Shown piece by piece: positions 8,813-17,282 of a DNA stretch of 45,232 nucleotides. Within the stretch, counting starts at the first letter, position 1. Every line of letters starts with the position of its first letter. Source of the DNA: an uncultured beta proteobacterium. Lineage in GTDB: Bacteria; Pseudomonadota; Gammaproteobacteria; Burkholderiales; Burkholderiaceae_C. The stretch lies in the NCBI GenBank assembly GCA_903828235.1, contig CAIKLM010000034.1, forward strand, positions 1-45,232, in the 5' to 3' direction. The translations under genes and the position numbers were made by a program. A model generated the notes under the pieces. It did no database searches. It saw nothing but the letters and a program-made list of their open reading frames with translations, and had not been told where the DNA came from.

Positions 8813-10120
8813 TCAACGGGGACGCTTGTCGACGACGCGGCGGGCCTTGCCCACCAGCGTGCGCTCGATCGATTCCGGCGACCCCACGTCGACGGTGGTG
8901 GACACGCCGATCAGCGTCTTGATGCGCTGCTGCAGATCGGCCGCGATGGGCCCGGGCGCAGCGTGCCGGTGCTCGGGGCTCAGCTCGCAGCGCACCGTCA
9001 CCTCGTCGAGCAGCGCCTCGCGCGTGACGACGAGCTGGTACTGCCCCGAGAGCTGCCCGTGCTGCAGCACCAGCTCCTCGATCTGCGTGGGGAACAGGTT
9101 GACGCCGCGGATGATGAGCATGTCGTCGCTGCGGCCGACGATCTTGCCCATGCGCCGCATGCTGCGCGCGGTGGGCGGCAAGAGGCGCGTGAGGTCGCGC
9201 GTGCGGTAGCGCACCACCGGCAGCGCCTCCTTCGTGAGCGTGGTGAAGACGAGCTCGCCCTCGCTGCCCTCGGGCAGCACCTCGCCGGTGTCGGGATCGA
9301 TGATCTCCGGGTAGAAGTGGTCCTCCCAGATCACCGGGCCGTCCTTGGCCTCGATGCACTCGTTGGCCACACCCGGGCCCATCACCTCGCTTAGCCCGTA
9401 GATGTCGACGGCGTCGATGTCGGCCGACTGCTCGATGTCGCGGCGCATCGCCTCCGTCCAGGGCTCGGCGCCGAAGATGCCCACGCTGACGCTCATCTGG
9501 CGCGGGTCCTTGCCCTGGCGGCGGAACTCCTCGCAGATCACCTGCATGTAGCTGGGCGTGACCATGATGATGTCGGGCCGGAAGTCCTCGATCAGCTGCA
9601 CCTGCTTCTCGGTCTGCCCGCCGCTCATCGGCACCACGGTGCAGCCCATGCGCTCGGCGCCGTAGTGCGCGCCCAGGCCGCCGGTGAACAGGCCGTAGCC
9701 GTAGGCGATGTGCACCATGTCGCCGGGCCGGCCGCCGCTGGCGCGGATGCTGCGGCCCATCAGGTGCGCCCAGGCGTCGATGTCGGCGCGCGTGTAGCCC
9801 ACCACCGTGGGCTTGCCGGTGGTGCCGCTGCTGGCGTGCACGCGCACCACCTGCTCGCGCGGCACGGCGAACATGCCGAAGGGGTAGTTGTCGCGCAGGT
9901 CGGCCTTGCTGGTGAACGGGAACTTCGCCAGGTCCGACAGCGTGCGGCAGTCCGACGGGTGCACGCCCTTGGCGTCGAAGGCCCGCCGGTAGTGCGGCAC
10001 ATGGTCGTAGGCGTGCTGCAGCGTCCAGCGCAGGCGCTGCAGCTGCAGCGCCTGCAGCTCGTCGGCGCTGGCGGTCTCGATGGGCTCGAGCTCGCCGGGC
10101 TTGGGGGCCTTCACGGGCAT
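8813..10120 (-). CDS. paaK: Phenylacetate-CoA ligase PaaK
   Basis: The 435-residue AMP-forming ligase activates phenylacetate to phenylacetyl-CoA, the first step of the pathway. It has the AMP-binding P-loop [19 protein letters not shown], the adenine-binding [11 protein letters not shown], and the C-terminal hinge region around [12 protein letters not shown] and RIKTLIGVS. Start and length agree with characterised PaaK proteins. It lies between paaI (32-nt gap) and paaA. Confidence 0.96.
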   Translation of the reverse strand: MPVKAPKPGELEPIETASADELQALQLQRLRWTLQHAYDHVPHYRRAFDAKGVHPSDCRTLSDLAKFPFTSKADLRDNYPFGMFAVPREQVVRVHASSGTTGKPTVVGYTRADIDAWAHLMGRSIRASGGRPGDMVHIAYGYGLFTGGLGAHYGAERMGCTVVPMSGGQTEKQVQLIEDFRPDIIMVTPSYMQVICEEFRRQGKDPRQMSVSVGIFGAEPWTEAMRRDIEQSADIDAVDIYGLSEVMGPGVANECIEAKDGPVIWEDHFYPEIIDPDTGEVLPEGSEGELVFTTLTKEALPVVRYRTRDLTRLLPPTARSMRRMGKIVGRSDDMLIIRGVNLFPTQIEELVLQHGQLSGQYQLVVTREALLDEVTVRCELSPEHRHAAPGPIAADLQQRIKTLIGVSTTVDVGSPESIERTLVGKARRVVDKRPR

Positions 10121-10153
10121 CGTCGGTCTCCTGCGGAAGCGGGCTCGGCGGCG

Positions 10154-10621
10154 TCAGCGCGACGGGCCGGCCGCGGGCTGCTTGCCCATCGGCAGGCCCT
10201 CGACCAGCGGCCGGCCCTTCATGGTGTAGCTGCGGCCGCGGAAGGCGGCCACGCGCTCGTCGCGCTGGTTGCGCACCTCGATGTCGTACACGCCGGTGCG
10301 GCCGCTCTTGGCCACCTCGGTGGCCACCGCGGTGAGCACGTCGCCCCGGCGCGCCGCGGCGACGAGGTTGACGTCGAAGCCCGAGGCCACGGTCATCTCG
10401 TTGTAGCCGTTGCAGGCGAAGGCGAAGCAGCTGTCGGCCAGCAGCGTGACGAAGCCGCCGTGGCAGATGTCGTGGCCGTTGAGCATGTCCTCGCGCACCG
10501 TCATCTGCAGCGTGGCGGTGCCGGGGCCGACGGCCAGGATGGCCATGCCCAGCCCGCGGCTGGCACGGTCGTTCTCCCACATCGCGTCGCGGCAGGCTTC
10601 GGCAATGGCTTGGGCGTCCAT
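10154..10621 (-). CDS. paaI: PaaI hotdog-fold acyl-CoA thioesterase
   Basis: The 155-residue hotdog thioesterase hydrolyses ring-hydroxylated or stalled phenylacetyl-CoA intermediates and acts as a safety valve for CoA. The active-site context NGHDICHGGFVTLLADSCFAFAC, with the conserved Asn, His and Asp, is clear. The start ATG at 10621 lies 2 nt after the paaG stop, which supports co-translation. Confidence 0.93.
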   Translation of the reverse strand: MDAQAIAEACRDAMWENDRASRGLGMAILAVGPGTATLQMTVREDMLNGHDICHGGFVTLLADSCFAFACNGYNEMTVASGFDVNLVAAARRGDVLTAVATEVAKSGRTGVYDIEVRNQRDERVAAFRGRSYTMKGRPLVEGLPMGKQPAAGPSR

Positions 10622-10623
10622 GG

Positions 10624-11409
10624 TCAACGGTCCCGGAAGGTCGGCGGCCGCTTGGCGAAGAAGGCCGCCACGCCCTCGGCGAAGTCGTGCGCGCGGCCGA
10701 GCTCGCCCTGGGCCTGCGCCTCCCAGGACAGCGCCTGCGCCAGGTCGGCCGGCGCCGAGGCGTCGATGAGCCGGCGCGTCTCGGCCAGCGCGCGCGAGGG
10801 CATGGCGGCCAGCCGCTCGGCCAGGGCCTGCGCGGCGGCGGGGAAGGCGGCGTCGTCCACGCACTGCCAGATCAGGCCCATGCGCTCGGCGGCCTCGGCG
10901 GGCAGCTTGTCGCCCGTCATCGCCAGGCCCAGGGCGCGGGCGCGGCCCACCAGGCGCGGCAGCAGCCAGGTGCCGCCGCAGTCGGGCACCAGCCCGATCT
11001 TGCCGAAGGCCTGGATGAAGCTGGCGCTGCGCGCCGCCACCACGATGTCGCAGCACAGCGCCACGTTGGCGCCGGCGCCGGCCGCCACGCCGTTGACGGC
11101 CGCCAGCACCGGCACCGGCATCGAGCGCACGCGCAGCGCCAGCGGCTTGTAGAAGCGCTCGACGACCGCGCCGACATCGACGCCCTCGCCGCGCATGGCC
11201 GGGTCGGCCAGGTCCTGCCCGGCGCAGAAGCCGCGGCCGGCGCCGGTGATCACCACCGCGCGCACCGCGGGGTCGGCCGCCGCGGCGTCGAGCGCGGGCA
11301 GCAACAGGCCGTGCATCTCGGCCGTGAAGGCGTTGAGCGAGGCGGGCCGGTTCAGCGTGAGCGTGCGCACCGGGCCGGCGGTGGCGACGAGCAGGGGCGG
11401 TTCGGACAT
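10624..11409 (-). CDS. paaG: PaaG, 1,2-epoxyphenylacetyl-CoA isomerase
   Basis: The 261-residue crotonase-family enzyme converts the ring epoxide to the oxepin. It shows GAGRGFCAGQDLAD (oxyanion-hole region and the Asp placed as in PaaG), AAVNGVAAGAGANVALCCDI, and SFIQAFGKIGLVPDCGGTW. The Asp in LVPDCGG replaces the hydratase Glu, which fits an isomerase. It is the first gene of the operon. A conserved palindrome lies 37-52 nt upstream. Confidence 0.92.
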   Translation of the reverse strand: MSEPPLLVATAGPVRTLTLNRPASLNAFTAEMHGLLLPALDAAAADPAVRAVVITGAGRGFCAGQDLADPAMRGEGVDVGAVVERFYKPLALRVRSMPVPVLAAVNGVAAGAGANVALCCDIVVAARSASFIQAFGKIGLVPDCGGTWLLPRLVGRARALGLAMTGDKLPAEAAERMGLIWQCVDDAAFPAAAQALAERLAAMPSRALAETRRLIDASAPADLAQALSWEAQAQGELGRAHDFAEGVAAFFAKRPPTFRDR

Positions 11410-11445
11410 GGGCGCGGCGTGGAGCTTCGGGTGGGTTGTGATTAT

Positions 11446-11461
11446 TCGACCGTTTGGTCGA
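11446..11461. promoter_or_regulatory. TetR-type operator candidate upstream of the paa operon
   Basis: The inverted repeat TCGACC-GTTT-GGTCGA lies between paaG and the divergent dus gene. Its size and symmetry suit a TetR-family dimer such as the regulator at 4408-5046. It sits in an AT-richer patch (ATTATTCGACC) as expected for a promoter. Direct binding is inferred. Confidence 0.65.
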
Positions 11462-11505
11462 TGAATTCAAGTCAGGGGAATTCCCGCACCACAATCGGCC
11501 GGGTC

Positions 11506-12522
11506 ATGACGCCCTGCCCGCCCCGCCTGATCCTGCTCGCGCCGATGGAGGGCGTGCTCGACCACAGCCTGCGCGACGTGCTCACCCGCGTGGGCGGCGT
11601 CGACCGCTGCGTGTCGGAGTTCATCCGCGTCACCGACCGGCTGCTGCCGGCGCGCGTGTTCCTGCGCCTGATGCCCGAGCTGCGGCACGGCAGCCGCACG
11701 CCGGCCGGCGTGCCGGTGCGCGCGCAGCTGCTGGGCTCCGACCCCGCGGTGCTGGCCGACAACGCGGCCCGGCTAGCCGAGCTGGGCGCCGAGGGCGTGG
11801 ACCTGAACTTCGGCTGCCCGGCCAAGACCGTGAACCGCCACCGCGGCGGCGCCGTGCTGCTGGACGAGCCGGCGCTGGTGCACGACATCGTCGCGGCCGT
11901 GCGCCGTGCCGTGCCGGCCGGGGTGCCGGTGAGCGCCAAGATGCGCCTGGGCCACCGCGACGAGGAGCGGCTGCTGGACAACGCGCGCGGCATCGCCGCC
12001 GCCGGCGCCGGCGAGCTGGTGGTGCACGCCCGAACCAAGCTGCACGGCTACCGCCCGCCGGCCTACTGGGACCGCATCGCCCGCGTGCGCGAGGCGCTGG
12101 CCGGCGGCGGCACGCGCGTGGTGGCCAACGGCGAGGTGTGGACGGCGGACGACGCCCGGCGCTGCCTGGCCGAAAGCGGCTGCGACGCGCTGATGCTGGG
12201 CCGCGGCCTGGTGGCCGACCCCGGCCTGGCGCTGGCCGTGCGCGGCCTGCCCGCGCCGGGCTGGGCGCAGATCGGCCCGCTGCTGCCGCTGTACGCCGAG
12301 CTGGTGCGCCCGCGCGTGGCGCCGCGCCACCGCGGCGGCCGGCTCAAGCAGTGGATCAACCAGCTGCGCCGCCGCCACCCGCAGGCGCAGGCCCTGTACG
12401 ACGCCGTGCGCACGCTGCACGACGCCGACGCGCTGGAGCAGGTCGTGCGGGCCATGACGGCGGTGGAGGCGCCCGCCATGGAAAAAGCCCGCGGGCCTGT
12501 GCAGCACGCGGGCTTTGTCTGA
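11506..12522 (+). CDS. dusC: tRNA-dihydrouridine synthase, DusC-like
   Basis: The 338-residue FMN enzyme reduces a specific uridine in the tRNA D-loop. Features are the N-terminal LLAPMEGVLDHSLRD, the DLNFGCPAKTVNRHRGGAVLL loop with the catalytic Cys, SAKMRLGHRD, VVHARTKLHGYRPPAYWD, and the FMN phosphate site NGEVWTADDARRCL...DALMLGRGL. The length and the MEGVLD opening fit the DusC (U16) class better than DusA or DusB. The ATG at 11506 is chosen because homology begins at residue 7. The 3' end of the gene contains a terminator-like hairpin. Confidence 0.88.
   Translation: MTPCPPRLILLAPMEGVLDHSLRDVLTRVGGVDRCVSEFIRVTDRLLPARVFLRLMPELRHGSRTPAGVPVRAQLLGSDPAVLADNAARLAELGAEGVDLNFGCPAKTVNRHRGGAVLLDEPALVHDIVAAVRRAVPAGVPVSAKMRLGHRDEERLLDNARGIAAAGAGELVVHARTKLHGYRPPAYWDRIARVREALAGGGTRVVANGEVWTADDARRCLAESGCDALMLGRGLVADPGLALAVRGLPAPGWAQIGPLLPLYAELVRPRVAPRHRGGRLKQWINQLRRRHPQAQALYDAVRTLHDADALEQVVRAMTAVEAPAMEKARGPVQHAGFV
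12484..12516 (+). terminator. Terminator-like hairpin inside the 3' end of dusC
   Basis: AAAGCCCGCG (12484-12493) pairs with CGCGGGCTTT (12507-12516) over a 13-nt loop. The stem lies inside the last 13 codons, ending just before the TGA at 12520-12522. A short run of T follows the stem on the plus strand and of A on the other side, so it could act in either direction. Confidence 0.65.
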
Positions 12523-12686
12523 AACCAAGACTTCAGGCGGCGGTGACGGGTTCCAAACTTCCGCCCATTGATGCGGCCGGTTCCCGCCTGAGGTGCTTCG
12601 CAGTTTGCCACCGCTGCGTGACGGTGATGTGAAGAAAAGCCACACCCCAGCCCGCCAGTTTCCCCGGCCAAGCCTTCGGCGCGGAT

Positions 12687-12752
12687 CCGGCTCCGCCGGT
12701 CCGCCGCCAGAGCCCCCTCGGGGGGTGGCGACCGCAGGGAGCCTGGGGGCCC
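12687..12752. repeat. GC-rich intergenic repeat of the Burkholderiales type
   Basis: Between the convergent ends of dusC and pepA lie a CCGGC-TCC-GCCGG hairpin (12687-12699), then AGCCCCCTCGGGGGG (12711-12725) and a second G-run (GCCTGGGGGC). This is the general form of a dispersed GC-rich element often seen after genes in Rubrivivax/Leptothrix/Acidovorax-type genomes. It may serve as a bidirectional terminator. The rest of 12523-12756 shows no gene. Confidence 0.5.
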
Positions 12753-12756
12753 GCGG

Positions 12757-14154
12757 TCACGCGCCGAAGCGCCGCTGCAGGTAGGCCAGCAGCGTGCGCA
12801 GCGTCTGCGCCTCGCCGCCCACCGGCCGGCCGGGGCGGGCCTGGTCGTTCCAGGCGAACAGGTCCAGGTGCAGCCACTCCTGGCCGGCGGGCACGAAGTC
12901 CTCGAGGAACAGCGCCGCGGTGATGGCGCCGGCCAGCCCGCCGCGGCCGGTGTTGACGATGTCGGCCACGTCGCTCTCGATGAGCCCGTGGTAGCCGGCC
13001 CACAGCGGCAGGTGCCACAGCGGGTCGCCGATCTGCAGGCCCAGGTCGACGATCTCGCGCGCCTGGGCGGTGTCGCGGCAGAACAGCGCCGGCAGCTGCG
13101 CGCCCAGCGCGACGCGCGCCGCGCCGGTGAGCGTGGCCATGTCCACCATCAGCGCCGGCCGGCTCTCCGCGCCATAGGCCAGCGCGTCGCACAGGATCAC
13201 GCGGCCCTCGGCGTCGGTGTTGCCGATCTCGATGTGCAGGCCCTTGCGCGTCTTGAACACGTCGCCCGGGCGGAAGGCGTTGCCGGCGATGGCGTTTTCC
13301 ACCGCCGGGATCAGCAGCTGCACGCGCAGCGGCAGCTCCAGCGCCATCACCAGCTGCGCCAGGCCCAGCGCGTGCGCGGCGCCGCCCATGTCCTTCTTCA
13401 TCAGGCGCATGCCGTCGGCGCTCTTGATGTCCAGGCCGCCGCTGTCGAAGCACACGCCCTTGCCGACGATGGTGACGAGCGGGTGCTTCGGCCGGCCCCA
13501 GGTGAGCTCGATCAGCCGCGGCGCGCGCCCGCTGGCCGCATCGGCCGCGCGGCCCACGGCGTGGATGGCGGGGAAGTTCTGCGCCAGCAGATCGTCGCCC
13601 ACCACCTGGTGGTAGCGGGCGCCGTGCTGCTGCGCGACCAGGCGCACCGCCTCGGCCAGCGCGCCCGGGCCCATCTGCTCGGCCGGCATGTTGACCAGGT
13701 CGCGCGTGGCCGCGATGGCCTCGGCCACGATGAGCGCGCGGCGCGCGGCGTCGGTGGACGGCAGCGTCAGCTCGGCCGGCGCGCGGCGCGCGGGCTTGAA
13801 CAGGTCGAAGGTGTAGCCGCCCAGCTCCCACGACAGTGCCGCGGTGGCGTCGTCCAGCGCCACGCCGCCCTCGGGCACCGGGGCCAGGTGGTAGGCGCCC
13901 TCGGGCAGCGCCTTGGGCAGGCTGGCCAGCGCAAAAGGGTCGCCGCCCGAGCGCACGCCGGCCAACACGGCCGCGGGCTTGCCGTCGGCGCCGGGCACCA
14001 GCACGTGGCTGTCGGCGCTGCCGTTGAAGCCCAGCGCCTGCACCCAGGCGCGGCCGGCGGCTTCCAGCGTGCCCAGGGTGGCGCCCAGGCGCTCGCGGTC
14101 GACGACGTGGATGGGGATGCTGCCCTTGCGGGGCTTGGCGAGGCGGACGCTCAT
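12757..14154 (-). CDS. pepA: Leucyl aminopeptidase (M17 family)
   Basis: The 465-residue protein is a cytosolic two-metal aminopeptidase. The C-terminal catalytic domain carries VGKGVCFDSGGLDIKSADGM (metal-binding Asp and Lys), MKKDMGGAAHALG, and the signature NTDAEGRVILCDALAYG. The N-terminal domain (residues 1-about 150) is diverged, as in short M17 proteins of betaproteobacteria. The start at 14154 lies just upstream of the conserved VRLAKPRKG stretch. It is convergent with dusC. Confidence 0.9.
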   Translation of the reverse strand: MSVRLAKPRKGSIPIHVVDRERLGATLGTLEAAGRAWVQALGFNGSADSHVLVPGADGKPAAVLAGVRSGGDPFALASLPKALPEGAYHLAPVPEGGVALDDATAALSWELGGYTFDLFKPARRAPAELTLPSTDAARRALIVAEAIAATRDLVNMPAEQMGPGALAEAVRLVAQQHGARYHQVVGDDLLAQNFPAIHAVGRAADAASGRAPRLIELTWGRPKHPLVTIVGKGVCFDSGGLDIKSADGMRLMKKDMGGAAHALGLAQLVMALELPLRVQLLIPAVENAIAGNAFRPGDVFKTRKGLHIEIGNTDAEGRVILCDALAYGAESRPALMVDMATLTGAARVALGAQLPALFCRDTAQAREIVDLGLQIGDPLWHLPLWAGYHGLIESDVADIVNTGRGGLAGAITAALFLEDFVPAGQEWLHLDLFAWNDQARPGRPVGGEAQTLRTLLAYLQRRFGA

Positions 14155-14228
14155 CGGTGCGGGTTCAATCAGGCGGAGGAGCCGCCGATTGTGGCCCCGC
14201 GAGGCGGCGGCCCCGCGGCCCCGCCGCC

Positions 14229-15002
14229 TCAGGCCGCCGGCGTGGCGGGCACCGCGGCCGGCGCCGCAGCCGAGCGCTCCACGTGCCAATCGACCAGGCG
14301 GCGCATGTTGCCCATGCTCGCCCAGTGCAGGTGCATCAGGCCCAGCAGCCCGCTGCGGTGCAGCTCGCCCACCACGTCGTCGGGCAGGGCCGTCACCTTC
14401 TTGTCGTCCAGCGTCATGAAGCCGTCGACCGTGTGCTTCGCGCCATCGGGCAGCGTCACGTCGAAGCGCATGGGCTGCAGCAGCCCCAGCTCCTGGAAGC
14501 GCTTGCACACGGCGCGCGTGCGCTGGATCTCGCTTTCCAGCGCCTCCAGCTGGCCCTGCACGCCCTTGAGCAGCTCGGTGGGCTGGCCCTGGGCGTCGAA
14601 CAGCGGCTGGCCCTCGGAGGCCTGCGCGCCGCCCCAGGCGGCGTCGTAGCAGACGGCGAACTTCTCGTCGTCGAGCCGGGCGATGCAGAAGGGATACAGC
14701 CGCAGCACGGCCGGTGCGTACTCGGCGCGCCAGCGGTCGCCGGTGACGTACAGGTTGCTGTTCTGCGTCAGGCCCAGCACGGCGATGGGGGCGATGGCGT
14801 CGCTGCCGTCGGGCTCGGTGCCGGCCTTCACGAACACGATCGGGAACTCGCGGCACACGTCGATGAACTCCACCGCCGCCACGAACAGGGCGTTGAGCTG
14901 GTTGGCCACGCTCCAGTCGGTGACGGGGAGCTTCAGCTTCAGGTCGCGGTGCAGCGCGCTGTCCAGGCCGGTGGGCCGGCGGTGCAGGTTCTGGTTGATC
15001 AA
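14229..15002 (-). CDS. SapC-like protein
   Basis: The 257-residue protein starts at a TTG that overlaps the stop of the upstream gene (TTGA). Recognisable SapC-family features are the opening LHRDLKLKLPVTDWSVANQLNALFVAAVEF, split by a conserved Arg-Asp, then EFPIVFVKAG, and AEYAPAVLRLYPFCIA in the middle. The family name comes from a Campylobacter S-layer-locus gene; a real function is not established. There is no signal peptide. It is translationally coupled to the CBS/CNNM gene. Confidence 0.8.
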   Translation of the reverse strand: MINQNLHRRPTGLDSALHRDLKLKLPVTDWSVANQLNALFVAAVEFIDVCREFPIVFVKAGTEPDGSDAIAPIAVLGLTQNSNLYVTGDRWRAEYAPAVLRLYPFCIARLDDEKFAVCYDAAWGGAQASEGQPLFDAQGQPTELLKGVQGQLEALESEIQRTRAVCKRFQELGLLQPMRFDVTLPDGAKHTVDGFMTLDDKKVTALPDDVVGELHRSGLLGLMHLHWASMGNMRRLVDWHVERSAAAPAAVPATPAA

Positions 15003-16300
15003 GAGTCTTCTCCAGGGATTTCGGTACGGGTGGCGAGCACCTTGTCGACGCGCTTGCCGTCGAGGTCGACGACCTCGAAGCGCCAGCCCTCCCAGAGCAC
15101 CGTGTCGGCGGTGCGCGGCAGGCGGCCCAGCAGCAGCATGATCATGCCAGCCAGCGTGTTGTAGCGACCGCGGTCCTCTTCAGGGAGTTCCTTGATCTCC
15201 AGCCGGTCCTTCAACTCGGGCACCGGGATCAGGCCGTCCATCAGCCAGCCGCCCTCGGGGCGCTTGACGGCCCAGGCGTCCTCGTCGGTGGGCGCGCCGA
15301 ACTCGCCGGTGATGGCCTCCAGCAGGTCGCGCTCGGTGATCAGGCCCTGCACGGCGCCGTACTCGTCGACGACGAAGACCAGGTCGGTGCCGGCGGCGCG
15401 GAAGTTCTCCAGCAGCTCCATGCCCGACAGCGTCTCGGGCACGAACACCGCGGTCTCGAGGTGGCGGGCCAGGTCGAGCTCGCCGCCCCGCGCCGCCACC
15501 GGCAGCAGCCGCCCCACGCTGAGCACGCCGCGCACGTCGTCCAGCGAGCCGCGGCACACGGGATAGCGGGTGTGGCCGTTGTCGGCCACCACCGCCAGCA
15601 GCTCGGCCAGCGTGGCCGACTCGTCGAGCCAGACGATCTCGGCCCGGGGCACCATCATCGAGCCGATCTGGCGGTCGTCGAGGCGGAACACGTTGCGCAC
15701 CATCTGGTGCTCCTGGGCCTCGATGACCCCCGCGTCGACGCCCTCTTCCAGCTGCGCGGCGATCTCCTCTTCGGTCACCGCCCGCGTGGGCCCGCCGCGG
15801 ATGCCCAGCAGCCGCAGCACGGCCTCGGTGGCGACGCTCAGGAAGGCCACCAGCGGCCGCGTGGCCGTGCTTAGCCAGTTCATCGGCGTGGCCACCAGGC
15901 GAGCCACGGCCTCGGGATACATCTGCCCCAGCCGCTTGGGCACCAGTTCGCCAAAGACGATGGTCAGCACCGTGATCACCATCACCACCAGGGCGGTGGC
16001 ACCATAGCGCGCCCACTCGGGGTCGAAGTGGAACGCCCGCACCAGCCAGGCCGCGAAGGGCTCGGCGAAGGCACTTTGGGCGACGATGCCGTTGAGCGCG
16101 CCGATCGAGGTGATGCCGATCTGCACCGTCGACAGGAACTTGGTGGGGTTGTCGTGCAGGTCCATCGCGGCCTGCGCGCCCGACTCACCGCTCTCCACCA
16201 TCACCTGCAGCCGCGCCTTTCGGGCGGCCGTGAGCGCCATCTCGCTCATCGCGAAGGCGCCGTTGAGAAGGATCAGGAAGGCCAGAAGCGCAACGTCCAT
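14999..16300 (-). CDS. CNNM/CorC-type transporter-like protein (HlyC/CorC family)
   Basis: The 433-residue inner-membrane protein has a CNNM (DUF21) domain with hydrophobic segments at about residues 1-22, 60-85, 92-115 and 125-150. A pair of CBS domains (about 205-330, MMVPRAEIVWLDES and FVVDEYGAVQGLITERDLL) and a C-terminal CorC_HlyC domain (about 345-430) follow. Such proteins are linked to Mg2+/Co2+ efflux. The old hemolysin label is misleading. The start at 16300 places the first hydrophobic segment at the N-terminus. Confidence 0.88.
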   Translation of the reverse strand: MDVALLAFLILLNGAFAMSEMALTAARKARLQVMVESGESGAQAAMDLHDNPTKFLSTVQIGITSIGALNGIVAQSAFAEPFAAWLVRAFHFDPEWARYGATALVVMVITVLTIVFGELVPKRLGQMYPEAVARLVATPMNWLSTATRPLVAFLSVATEAVLRLLGIRGGPTRAVTEEEIAAQLEEGVDAGVIEAQEHQMVRNVFRLDDRQIGSMMVPRAEIVWLDESATLAELLAVVADNGHTRYPVCRGSLDDVRGVLSVGRLLPVAARGGELDLARHLETAVFVPETLSGMELLENFRAAGTDLVFVVDEYGAVQGLITERDLLEAITGEFGAPTDEDAWAVKRPEGGWLMDGLIPVPELKDRLEIKELPEEDRGRYNTLAGMIMLLLGRLPRTADTVLWEGWRFEVVDLDGKRVDKVLATRTEIPGEDS

Positions 16301-16354
16301 GCGGGCCGCCGGCGGGGTGGCGGTCGTCGGTGATGGGGCGATGAGCGTAGCAGA

Positions 16355-17188
16355 ATGGCCGCAATGCACCTCCTGATCGGCGATGTCCAGGGCTGCGACG
16401 ACGCGCTGGCCCGCCTGCTGGCCGAGGCCGGCGCCAGCCCGTCGCGCGACCGCATCGTGCTGCTGGGCGACCTGGTCAACCGCGGCCCGGCCTCGCTGGC
16501 GGTGCTGCGGCGCGTGGCCGCCTGGGGCGACAGCGCCGTGCGGCTGCTGGGCAACCACGACCTGCACCTGCTGGCGGTGGCCCACGGCGCGCGGCGCCTG
16601 CAGGCCGACGACAGCTTCGGCGACGTGCTGGCCGACCCGCAGGCCGCGCACTGGACCGATTGGCTGCGCCACGGCCGCCTGGCGGTGCGCGAGGCCGGCT
16701 GGCTGTGCGTGCACGCCGGCCTGCTGCCGCAGTGGGACGCCGCGCAGGCGTTGGCGCTGGCCGGCGAGGTGGAGGCGCTGCTGCGCGGCCCGGCCTTGGC
16801 CGGCTTCCTGCCGCGCATGTACGGCAACACGCCCGCGCGCTGGCACGACGCGCTGGCGGGCGACGACCGCCACCGCCTGGTGATCAACGCGCTGACGCGG
16901 CTGCGCCTGTGCAGCGCCGACGGCAGCATGGACTTCAAGGTGAAGGAAGGCGCCGACGCCGCCCCGCCGGGGCTGATGCCGTGGTTCCAGGTGCCGGGCC
17001 GCGCCAGCGCCGGCGAGCGCATCGCCTTCGGCCACTGGAGCACGCTGGGCCTGCGCGTGGAGCCCACGCTGCTGGCGCTGGACACCGGCTGCGTGTGGGG
17101 CGGCGCGCTCAGCGCGGCCTGCGTGCGCGGCGATCGGGTCGAACTCGTGCAGGTTCCCTGCGCGCAGGCGCGCCGACCCGGCACCTAG
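16355..17188 (+). CDS. apaH: Symmetrical bis(5'-nucleosyl)-tetraphosphatase ApaH
   Basis: The 277-residue metallophosphoesterase hydrolyses Ap4A to two ADP. Metal and catalytic motifs in order are LIGDVQGCDDAL, VLLGDLVNRGPAS, LLGNHDLHLLAV, and the later VHAGLLPQW and FGHWSTLG histidines. An ATG three codons in (16364) is equally good. Its stop codon forms part of the likely -10 box of the tRNA gene that follows. Confidence 0.94.
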   Translation: MAAMHLLIGDVQGCDDALARLLAEAGASPSRDRIVLLGDLVNRGPASLAVLRRVAAWGDSAVRLLGNHDLHLLAVAHGARRLQADDSFGDVLADPQAAHWTDWLRHGRLAVREAGWLCVHAGLLPQWDAAQALALAGEVEALLRGPALAGFLPRMYGNTPARWHDALAGDDRHRLVINALTRLRLCSADGSMDFKVKEGADAAPPGLMPWFQVPGRASAGERIAFGHWSTLGLRVEPTLLALDTGCVWGGALSAACVRGDRVELVQVPCAQARRPGT

Positions 17189-17191
17189 AAT
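17186..17191 (+). promoter_or_regulatory. Likely -10 box of the disrupted tRNA-Ser gene
   Basis: TAGAAT (5 of 6 to TATAAT) ends 11 nt before the tRNA 5' end at 17203 and shares its TAG with the apaH stop codon. No clear -35 box is visible. Confidence 0.45.
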
Positions 17192-17202
17192 CTCTCGGCC
17201 GC

Positions 17203-17270
17203 GGAGGCTTGGGGGAGCGGTTTAACCCAGCAGTCTTGAAAACTGCCGGCCCGCAAGGGCCCGTGAGTTC
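17203..17270 (+). pseudogene. 5' three-quarters of a split tRNA-Ser(UGA) gene
   Basis: Positions 17203-17209 (GGAGGCT) form the 5' acceptor strand. The D-arm AGCGGTTTAA follows. The anticodon stem-loop GCAGT-CTTGAAA-ACTGC has anticodon TGA at 17237-17239. A long variable arm (GGCCC-GCAA-GGGCC) and the 5' T-stem GTGAG-TTC come next, and homology stops at 17270. The missing part is found 24.7 kb away at 41934-41956; joining the two gives perfect 7-bp acceptor and 5-bp T stems. As it stands this copy cannot fold a T-arm or acceptor stem. Confidence 0.93.
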
Positions 17271-17282
17271 TTATCTTAACCG
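17271..17282 (+). repeat. Left terminal inverted repeat of the island
   Basis: TTATCTTAACCG immediately follows the truncated tRNA. It is the reverse complement of the right-end CGGTTTAGATAA at 41919-41930 except for one base. Joining right end to left end re-creates a palindromic core of two 12-bp arms around GGGTTC, the form of a tyrosine-recombinase attP core. Confidence 0.7.

Noticed and set aside
14229..15002. SapC as an antimicrobial-peptide resistance transporter part
   Set aside because: This protein is soluble and of the S-layer-locus SapC family, not the SapABCDF permease, so there is no link to the RiPP island.
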